From positions 21,013-85,012 of the forward strand of contig SFEA01000008.1 of the NCBI GenBank assembly GCA_004557385.1: a DNA stretch of 64,000 nucleotides. The letters run 5' to 3'. Source of the stretch: Bacteroidales bacterium. Its GTDB lineage: Bacteria; Bacteroidota; Bacteroidia; Bacteroidales; Muribaculaceae. The position numbers and the translations under genes were made by a program. This document shows, piece after piece, positions 1-9,100 of this stretch. Position 1 is the first letter of the stretch. The number at the start of each line of letters is the position of its first letter. The notes under the pieces were generated by a model. That model searched no databases, was not told where the DNA came from, and saw only the letters and a program-made list of their open reading frames with translations.

Positions 1-121
1 CGCCGCTTTCTCCCGGTTCGGTAGCGTCGGGAGCAGGCGGTTCTTCAAGCATGAGTGTGCATGAGCATACTATTAGAGGCAATATTGTTGCAACGAAATA
101 TTTTGCTAAGAATTTTTTCAT
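1..121 (-). CDS. Putative lipoprotein, 5' end only (gene runs off the window)
   Basis: Forty codons are visible on the minus strand from an ATG at 119-121. The peptide begins MKKFLAKYFVATILPLIVCS, followed by CTLMLEEPP. This is a short basic N-terminus, a hydrophobic stretch and Cys residues at 19 and 21, the pattern of a lipoprotein signal peptide, then an acidic/Pro-rich mature start. It begins only 14 bp after the stop of the upstream lipoprotein gene (136-810), so it is probably the next gene of the same operon. Function cannot be read from what is present. The lipobox (V-C-S-C or L-I-V-C) is not canonical, so anchoring is likely but not certain. Confidence 0.6.
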   Translation of the reverse strand, partial: MKKFLAKYFVATILPLIVCSCTLMLEEPPAPDATEPGESG

Positions 122-135
122 AATTTGCTATAAGT

Positions 136-810
136 TTAGAAATTGACGGGATAGAGTTCTGACAGAGTGCCAAGCGTTGGGTCAACGCTGAAATCAACGC
201 CGAGGGTGGAATACAGGCGGTAGCGAGTGCGGTCGTAGCATCGCAAAGTGACATATCCTGCATATTCGTCGGCATACGACCAAATGCGTATGCGGGCATA
301 CCTGATGCCATGGTCTTCGCGAGCCTCGGCAACACCAGCCACGCGTTCGTTAACAAAAGCTGCCACAGTTTGCGTTTCAGGATTCCATTCCTTACCGCCA
401 ACGGTGATGTTTGCATAAATCACCTTATCATACGCGTTGGAGAACTCAAGCCTGTCGGTATCCCAATGTTCGAATACGGTGACCCGAGCAGTATCCTGCA
501 GACGCCCGTTGTTCGACACCGCCACAAGCTTCAATTCGCCTGCAGTCTTGGCAAACAGGGTGTTATGCCTGATTTTTGCGATAACGGTGTCGGGGATAAA
601 CCAATACACTGCTCCGCTATCTGGATTTACGGGTGAGAAATCAACAAGGAGTGGCATAGAGTCGCCTTCCATCACATAGTTGGAGTCGCAGAGCACACGC
701 ATTGTAACGCCATCCCACGAGTCCGGTTCGTTCTCGAATACGTAGAAATCGCCGCATGCCGCGAAGAACAGCAGCATTATCAAAGCAATGGTATGTATTA
801 AATACTTCAT
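136..810 (-). CDS. Putative surface lipoprotein, Ig-like/BIG2-like, unknown function
   Basis: 224 residues. The N-terminus (hydrophobic segment ending LLFFAAC, Cys19) is a good lipoprotein signal, followed by an acidic mature N-terminus (GDFYVFENEPDSW) as is common for surface-exposed Bacteroidota lipoproteins. Residues about 38-115 look like a small beta-sandwich of the bacterial Ig (BIG2) type: alternating hydrophobic strands and a 'FAKTAGELKLVAVSNNG' strand-turn-strand. The C-terminal half is beta-rich with many Tyr/Arg. It lies 34 bp downstream of the Fn3 protein gene and 14 bp upstream of another lipoprotein, in the operon that encodes the giant surface protein, so it is probably an accessory subunit of that surface structure. 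I do not recognise a specific family. Confidence 0.75.
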   Translation of the reverse strand: MKYLIHTIALIMLLFFAACGDFYVFENEPDSWDGVTMRVLCDSNYVMEGDSMPLLVDFSPVNPDSGAVYWFIPDTVIAKIRHNTLFAKTAGELKLVAVSNNGRLQDTARVTVFEHWDTDRLEFSNAYDKVIYANITVGGKEWNPETQTVAAFVNERVAGVAEAREDHGIRYARIRIWSYADEYAGYVTLRCYDRTRYRLYSTLGVDFSVDPTLGTLSELYPVNF

Positions 811-844
811 TTGTAATTGTATTCGACTTGAAGAATTAAAAAAA

Positions 845-3112
845 CTAATTATTATCGGTATCTTTAGGCTTTGGCGCGGTGACTTTCACCTTGTTCGACG
901 GTGTGGTGCCGCGGCCGTCCTTAAGACGGATAGTTACATAGTATTCGTTGGTTTCGCCGGCAAACAGGCGGTCGGTGAACAATCGCTCGGAGCTGTCGAC
1001 ATTGATAACATAGCGGAAATCGGCGCCGTCGCCTTCTTTGCGATAGATGCAGTAGTAATAAGGTGCGCCATCGGGCACCGCAGCGTGTTCCCAAGTCAGG
1101 CGAACTTGTTTGTTGCGAGAGTCGTAAGTGGCGAAAGCCTTTAGCCCAAGCCCCTCGATATAGTTGTCGCCACGCACACGCGCCAGCAGCGACGCCGAAG
1201 GCCCTGAACTTATATCCCAAAAACTAACGGTCTCCACCATGTATTCATATCGGTCGTTGCGGTTAATCGCCGGGCGGTCGGTATAGGTCAGATAGTACCC
1301 GGCAGCAGCCACGCTGTCGCCGTCGAACACCGCCAAAGTGGTCCATCGGTCATTCGGCTCACTTTCCATCTTGCGCTTGAGGTAGTGACGGCTGATGTAT
1401 TCCTCGCCGCCGACAGCCCAACGCATATACACCTCGTGGCGTGAAGTGTACGTCGAGTCGAGGTGCGCCGCAGTGGGTGGATTGGGGTTGGGGCGAAGCA
1501 CTCTGATAGTGTCGGAGAATGGTCCGATGTTACGGGCAAAGTCGCGTGCGCGAACGGTATAGTAAATGTAGCGCTGGTTGGCATTAGTGGATATTGTATC
1601 CTGCCAAGCACGGCTGGTAATCATCTCATTTTCGGAGGCTGACACAAAATGGTGGTTCAAATCGTTGGCGTAGAACACCTCGTAGTGCTGCACGTCCACG
1701 CTGTCGGGCATATCCCACAACAGCAGAATTTCTCCGGTGATTTTTGGGATTGCCGTAAGATTGACCGGAGCTTTTGGCGGATTGAGGTCAGCCACACGCA
1801 GCAGAGTAGGCATTGCGTAGCCCATGTTGCCGGCTGTGTCGACGGCAGTAATTGTCATCATGCCCGTAGAAACGTGTGTGACGTCGATGCGCATCATAGT
1901 GTCTTCAGGAGCGACGTATTTATCGCTGAGCAGGCGCCACGACTTGAGGCTGTCGCGCTCGTTGTAGTACATGGGCACATAACGCACGAAATCGTTCTCC
2001 ATGGTGTCCTTGCGGAAATAGATGTTTGCCCACACCTCGGCAGAAGGGTCCTGACGGTTAGGACGCTCAATGACTATTTGGGTGATTCGCGGTGGCATAG
2101 GTGCCTGCAAGTCGCGGAAGGTGACGGCATGCGGGGCTGACATCTCGGTGAGGTCGCCAAAAGCATCGTGTGCCTGCACGGCGTACTCGTAGGTGCCGAG
2201 TTCCGGCACCGAGTTTGAGAAGATGGCATCTTCGTTCTGAGACTCGAATTTATAAGGCGGCAAATAGGGGCGCTCGTTGATGTGCGTCCACACCTTCTCG
2301 CCTTTGCGACGACGGTAAATCTCGAACGAACCGTTCTTTTGGTCGTTCCAGCGCAAAACCACCTGGCCGTGGCCTACTATTGAATCGCTGAGGGTTACGT
2401 CGTAAGGCTCAGGACGATATTTTTCGTTTTTAAGGTTCATTATGCGGTCGCTTTCGATGAGGAAAAAGCCGGTTGTATCCTCAACTGCCGGACGAATAAT
2501 GTAGGTGTAGGTATGCCCTTTCTTTGCCGTACGGTCGACAATGCGCAAGCCAAGAGCATCAGCCAAATCGGAGCGCCACTCCGAGGCGAGGAAAGCCGTA
2601 GCAAGACGCATTTTCTGGTCCTGTTCGATGTCGACAAATGCGCCCATCGAGCCCGGTGTCCAAGGCGTCATCTCGGCGGTGAGGCTGCCGGTGCCGTAAA
2701 GCGATGCCATGGCAAGCAAAGCCACAGAGTCGGTCTGCGGATAGCGTTGGCGCATCTGCTCCCGGCTCATGGGTTTGAGTTGAAATGCTATGGTGTCGAT
2801 TTTGAGGCCTGCCGATGGCTCATAGCGGAACACGTTGACGCCGGTTTGGGTCAGGTATCGCCATACCGGGAAACCGTCGATTGCCCAGCGCAGAACCACA
2901 CTGTCGCCGTAGGAGCGCCCCAGCAGGCGCATGCGCACTGGTGTTGGGCGCAGCTGCGGGTCGAGAGTGTCGGCGGAGGCTGATTTCACCTCCTTGGAAG
3001 CCAAGTTTTGAGGCTGCACCTTCGCGCCAGTGCTCAGCGCCGCCATGGTTTGAAGTGCAGCCACCGTAAGAACTGCCACGACCAGATTTTTCATATTATT
3101 GTAATGCTTCAT
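845..3112 (-). CDS. Secreted fibronectin type III repeat protein
   Basis: 755 residues with a signal peptide (a second Met at residue 7, MKNLVVAVLTVAAL, is an alternative start at 3094). At least four Fn3-like beta-sandwich modules can be seen by repeated strand motifs: 'GQVVLRWNDQKNGSFEIYRR' (about 250-270), 'YEYAVQAHDAFGDLT', 'GEILLLWDMPDSVDVQHYEV', 'YIYYTVRARDFARNIGPFSD', 'KQVRLTWEH' and 'YYYCIYRK'. The C-terminus is Lys/Asp-rich with no recognisable sorting domain. It is 30 bp downstream of the 2961-residue protein gene. Fn3 arrays are usually extracellular spacers or binding modules; partnership with the giant protein is inferred from position only. Confidence 0.8.
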   Translation of the reverse strand: MKHYNNMKNLVVAVLTVAALQTMAALSTGAKVQPQNLASKEVKSASADTLDPQLRPTPVRMRLLGRSYGDSVVLRWAIDGFPVWRYLTQTGVNVFRYEPSAGLKIDTIAFQLKPMSREQMRQRYPQTDSVALLAMASLYGTGSLTAEMTPWTPGSMGAFVDIEQDQKMRLATAFLASEWRSDLADALGLRIVDRTAKKGHTYTYIIRPAVEDTTGFFLIESDRIMNLKNEKYRPEPYDVTLSDSIVGHGQVVLRWNDQKNGSFEIYRRRKGEKVWTHINERPYLPPYKFESQNEDAIFSNSVPELGTYEYAVQAHDAFGDLTEMSAPHAVTFRDLQAPMPPRITQIVIERPNRQDPSAEVWANIYFRKDTMENDFVRYVPMYYNERDSLKSWRLLSDKYVAPEDTMMRIDVTHVSTGMMTITAVDTAGNMGYAMPTLLRVADLNPPKAPVNLTAIPKITGEILLLWDMPDSVDVQHYEVFYANDLNHHFVSASENEMITSRAWQDTISTNANQRYIYYTVRARDFARNIGPFSDTIRVLRPNPNPPTAAHLDSTYTSRHEVYMRWAVGGEEYISRHYLKRKMESEPNDRWTTLAVFDGDSVAAAGYYLTYTDRPAINRNDRYEYMVETVSFWDISSGPSASLLARVRGDNYIEGLGLKAFATYDSRNKQVRLTWEHAAVPDGAPYYYCIYRKEGDGADFRYVINVDSSERLFTDRLFAGETNEYYVTIRLKDGRGTTPSNKVKVTAPKPKDTDNN

Positions 3113-3142
3113 ATTGCTTACGAATTGTTATCGGTTTTATGT

Positions 3143-6100
3143 TTATTCCTTGAATGGGTCTTCAATAACTTTGGTGTCGCATAGAGCGGCATTAAACTTG
3201 CCGGCGGGCACCGCAGCGTCGTTGAACGCCGTCCAAGTGTTGCGGTTAAAGTTCCAGGCATTGCAGCGGTAGCGCTTGAAAGTCATCGACTTGATGTTTT
3301 TAAGCGCTCTTGTAGAGTCGTACCACAAATCGCCGTCGTATTTGCAGAGCTCATAGAGATATGGGGCATATTCACCCTTCGAGATACGTTTGTGGCGGTA
3401 TGCTTCGTTGTTTACCTTTACAGCCCGGTGTATGTCCCTTTTCCCGTTAGGTCTGCTGCAGCAAAGTATGCCATATTGATAGTTCGGGAAATAAACCTGG
3501 AAACTGTCAAATTGCTTATTATATGAGTAGCGGTTATAACCGGCGTTGGCGTTAAGCCATGTTTTGATTTCATCTTCAGAATCATTAGATAAGAATAAAA
3601 GCATTTCACTCATATACGCCCACAAATTACTGCAAGTTTCGTTGACAAGGCGCAACCGTTCCTTGTAGCCTTTGGGTGAAGTGCAGAAGAATTCCTGAAC
3701 TCCGCTATTCATAAAGTTGGGTTGCTGTTCGGCGTAGAGATACACTGCCATCGAGTCGGTGCTCTGATAGTGAAGCGGATAGTAAACCTCTCGTTCTACA
3801 AAGTAGTCGTATTTAGGATAGAACAGTCGCTCTATTTCCGCCTCTCTTACAGTAATCTGATTATTCAGTAACTGGTTGGAGAGATATTTATTTGCATCAA
3901 ACAATCTGCCCTGGAATGTACCCATCGACGAATCTATAAACAACGACTCGGAGGTGGTGATATTCAAATCGTAGCGACTGTAATTCACCGGATATCCGCC
4001 CACAAAGAAGTAGTTGCTGATGAAACTCAAATAAGTCTGAGGCTTCGATGTCAGATAAGGTTGGTTCACTCCGTTCACAGTAACATAGGCAGGTTTAGCG
4101 TTGGCGCCATCAATCGATGCGTCGCCGGTGAGAGTCCAATCAGACAATTTTGATTTTTCGGCACCGGGTATGTTGATACCTGTCATAACTTCACCTGCAA
4201 ACCAGTCGCCGTAGTAACCGTAGCCGTAGCCATTAGCTCCGTAGCCTTTGCTGTTATCTACATAAATACTGTTCGGACCAATTTCGCTTATAGTGTTAAC
4301 AGTAGCCCATTGGTTGTAAAGCACGTTTTCAGCCTGCCGCACCACATCGCCTTTCTCATAATGGAGCACACGCACAATATATGGACTTCCGGAGCTTTTT
4401 GTTGTGCTTGCGCTACGCAAGCCGCCGAGTGACGATGCTGTTTTTCCAATTTGATTCAAAGCCGGCTTCACCTCAATCTGAATGGAAGCACCTTTAACGA
4501 GTGCCGCCAAACCGTATTTCTGCTCTGCCCAACTATTGGCATATTTTTCAGCAGCAGCTTTGTCGGCAAAGTTGCGTTGCACGTTGAGCACCTCGAACCA
4601 ACCGGTAGTGGTCTCTAAACGGTTGTAGATATGCTTCAGCACTATGTTATATTGCCCATTGCGAGTGATGTTGAACTCACGTTCGGGAGTAAGGATTGAC
4701 ACCGAATCGTTCTCAATCCACGTGTTAGCCACCGAATCAACACGTTCGCCACTGCGATATATCACCCACTGCAGGCTGCCATTCTTGAACATGCGGTCTT
4801 TGTATTTGCCGTCGAGCGAGATGACAGGAGCTTTGGCATCCTGAACAGGGCATTTGGGTATAAACGGTTTGCCTTTCGCCGGCTTACCGGTGATGAGTTG
4901 CGGGCCATCGGTGGTGTAGTAGCATGGGAATGCCAACTTAGCAATAGGCTGCAATTCCTCAAGATTCTCGTAATACGAGTCGGGCAGCGGGTCGCTGGTC
5001 TTGAAGAAGAAACCGCGAGTTTGTTGCCATAATTTATTCACATATTTATGTTGTGTTTCATCCCACGTTTCCGGGTCGACGTATGCGCCACCGCGGAATT
5101 CCTTGGACGAACCAATGAACTCAATATAGTAGTATTTGCCGGGCTCGGGCTTAAATCCATCGAGAATGACTTTTTGACCCGTATAAGTGAGAGGATACTC
5201 TTCGCGAGTATTGTAGTTTTTCGCTTTGAATACCTTGGTTGTGTCATTGGCAACCGTTTCCCAAGTTCCCATGTTTTCATACGAGTCATACGTATAAACC
5301 GTAGCCTTCTGTTTTACGCAGATGAACCTGAACTTGCGGTTAGCACGGCTGTTCTTCTCCTCGTCGTTTTCAATATTCGAAGTGTTCTCCACCATGTCGA
5401 GCGCCGTAGGGTCGACAATGCTTATGTCGCGGTTGACTTCGGCATTGGTGATGAAATATGGCGAGGCGATTTTTTTGGCGTCGTACTCATAGGGGTTAGC
5501 TGACGATTCGTCAACGCCGGCATTGGCTTTTCCCTCGGCTTGATTTCGGCAAGCGTCGGCAAATTCTTCGTTGTCCTTGGTACCAATCGACGGTGTCTCG
5601 AACAATTCGTAATTGTCGAGGGCATTACCCATGAACAGCTGGCAGTAGTCGCCACACTCAAATGTGAATTTTTTGTTAAGATTTACCAAGCCACCCAACA
5701 GACGAATCTTGATGCGAGCCTTACCCTCGAAGTAGTTAGGCGAAGGAAGTGCGCACTTGAGCACGCCACCGATTCCGCAGTCCACAAGGTCGATGTCGCC
5801 GTTCCAGAATCCGAGATAGATATGGAATCCGAATTTTGCGTAGAGGTAAGCATAGAGCTGACCGCGGGCATACCAGCGCGAGCCACCAGCACCGGTGAAA
5901 CCAGGTGCTCTGCCAAGGTTTGTGCATGCTGCATTGCTTGCCAGTTTTGCCACAACAACATCAACGCCGGCTTCGGCACCGAGTTTTCCGTAGATGAGGC
6001 CCAAATCGAATTTAATCTTGCCCCAAACCGAGGCACCCAGCATTACGCCGCCACCCAAATCAATCGACATTGCATCGAATTTCTTCTTGATGTTGGCTTG

Positions 6101-9100
6101 TGCTTTGAGGGCAGCGCCTATGTCGTCGCTCTGCGCCGCGCCGTGCTGTCCACCGTCAAGGAATTCTGCAACATCCTCGGGGAGAGGTGGCAGCTGACCG
6201 TTGTTTGGCAATTCCGAGCCGAAGCAAACATAAGCGTCGGCACCGATGTCAACAGTGACGATTTTCGACTTAAAGTCGACAAACTTAAAGTAGCAACGCT
6301 TATCTTTATCGGGGTGACCTATCCAAACATACCAGTCGGGGCGCTTCAAGTCGCGTCCATCTTTGCGGAAAGTAACCTTCAGCGAAAGTTCAATGTGCAC
6401 CTTGCCAAAAGCGCAACTGGTCTTGTCGCCGCCTTTCACACCTTCCAGGCCTCCCGACCCAGAGGCATTGTTCTTATTAGTATCGCCCATAACATTACCC
6501 ACGGCATCGGCACTGAATTCGTTGATATATCCCTGGAACTGATTGTTTAGCTTCTGCAACTCGCCAGTGACGTTTTGCAAGCCCTCCAATGCCATACCTG
6601 CACCGCAATCGGCAGAGAAGTCGACAGTCACGTCAAATTTGAAGTATTTGTCAACCGGTGTGTTCTCGTAGACGAATGTCACACCAGCGTCGATGATACC
6701 GGCACATTTCACGTCGCCGGTAAACTTAAATGTGGCAAGCTTGCCATTGTAGATGAGCACCGTAGACCCGAAGTAGCCGTCGAAAGTAGAGCCGTCGCCC
6801 ATCTTCACGCCCAAGCCAAGCACCACGCCGTTGCATCCCTCAAGGGGCTCAGCCGAGTAGTCGTCTTTGCTTTCGGTGTTCTTGCGGCGGGCATTCAGAT
6901 AGAAACCTCCCACCACATCATATAGTGTAACCGGCGTGAATTCCATCTTTTTGCTGGAGAGCAGGAAATATCCCCATGAGAACGAGCCATCTTCGCCGCT
7001 GCGCTTCTCCTCGTAGAAACCGCCTTCGCCGTCGAGATGGAGCAGGTCAACAAGGTCGATTTTGAGCTTACCACCGTATCCGCTGCGCGTTTCGGTATCA
7101 ACGATGTCGAGCATACCGCTGATTTCAAGCTGGTTGGTCTTGACTCCAAGGCGAATTTGATTGAATTTAACGTCCTTGAAAGCGATTGATGCATTGCTGA
7201 TGTCGTCAAGTCCGGAGATTTCCGATTGTATTTCAATAGTGGTTCCACCCTTGATTTCCAAACCGGCATCGAGGGTGATGTCGCCACCGAATACAGCCGA
7301 AACAAGTGCGCTTGTGCCGCTGCCTTTTTCAACCTTCAGCCCATAGTCGGTGAGGGTGAAGGTGAACGGGCCGATTTTTTTCTCGGGAGAAGCATAACCC
7401 CAACGGCCCCAGCTTAGATAAATCTTGTTCTTGTCGCCAAAGACATAGGTTGTATCGGTATTCCACCAGTGGGCAGTCATTTCGTTTTCCTTCTCGCGGC
7501 GCTTTTCCTGAAGCTTCTGGTCGTCATATTTTGTATTCCAATTCTCGTTGTTTGCCAGACGCATGCGGCAGAACTTGATGCCGGGCATGTGCAGGTCGAA
7601 TGGGAGTTTTTTGAGGACGCTGTTTATCTTATCTGCGCCTACGATGTCAACCGTGCCGCCAACACACAGCTCTACGTTGGTGACGGTTTCTTCCTTGATG
7701 TCGCCATTATATTTGTCGTAGGCTTCCACGAGGAAGTAGGTAAGTGCATTTTCGAGCGTGAGTTCGCCGAGCATAAAGTCGAAATTGAGGTCCTCATCCT
7801 CAATCTGACGGGAGCGGAATACGTAAGCAAAACCTTTCTTTTTCTTGTCGTTGTCCAGAACGCTGAGCGGGGCTATATTACAGTCGTAAAGTATTTCGCC
7901 CTTGAACAGCGGAATCTCAAGCTTGCCATCGAAGGCAAACTTGCGGAAGTCGTTCTGCTGTACTTTCACATATATGTGGTCCATCGAGAAGGCAAACCCG
8001 CCAATGGTGCCGTTGTCACCAGCCCTGTAGTTTACCAAATCCTCAAACCCGGCATTCATGGTTATACCGGATTTGTCGACAATCATATCAGTAATCGACA
8101 TCTTGATGCGGTCCTTGCCGTTGATTGACATTGATTCGGGAAGCGACATTTCAATGCTTGGGATATACATACCCATCCAAGCGTTGATAGTGTTTCCTTC
8201 CAAACCGATTTCAGTCCATTTGTAGTCTTCAGGGAATACCGACGAGCCGCATTGCGGATGATTTTCGGTTTTCGAATAGTCGATTATTACGTCAGTGTCG
8301 CCAAACGTGAAGCCTGGAGCACCTTCAGCCTCAAACGTGTCGAGGTGGCCTTTTGCTGTCCAGTCGTCCCAGTTCTTTATTTTGGCTTGCAGTCGCAGTT
8401 TCGGGTTCTCTTCCGATACCTTGCCTTCCACTACCTTCTTGAGGTTTGGCAATGTCATCTCAAAGTCGGCGCTGAGGGCGGCAAACTCGCCACCGCTCCA
8501 AATCACGAAGCAACCATCCTGCGGCTCTACGATGTCGGACGGAGCCTTGAATGTGAAGTCGAAATCGCTCTTGGGGTCCTTCACGGTGAAGTCTTTGAGC
8601 AACGCCACGGTGCCGCCTTCGGGAATCAGGCTTTCGGGGCTGATGCAAAGGCGTGGGGCACCGAACACCAAAATCTCGTTTTCGGTTACTTTGGTATCAC
8701 CAATAACGAATGTGCCAATGAGGTCCATTGTGGCATATTCCGGGGTGAACTTCATCTTGGTGATTTGCATATTCACCGGCGAAGGATTGTATTTCTCGGG
8801 AATTTGCAACGGGAAGCCGATAGGACCACCGGTCAAGAAGTTTTCAGCCTTTGCCAAACTTTGGGTTACCTCGGAGTAATATTCGCCAATGTGAAGGCTT
8901 TCAGCCAGACCCTTGACGCGTTTGTCAGCCTCGCCCTGAAGTTGTTCGGCGTATGGGATGTTGGCATCGCCGATAAGGTTGTCGATACCCCAATCGGAGA
9001 ATAGCTTGTCGACAACCTCAGTTGATGTCATCTTGTTGTTCGGTCCGCCCCAAGTCTCCACGAGGCCGGCAATCACTCGATTGTCGGTGTTTACAACGAG

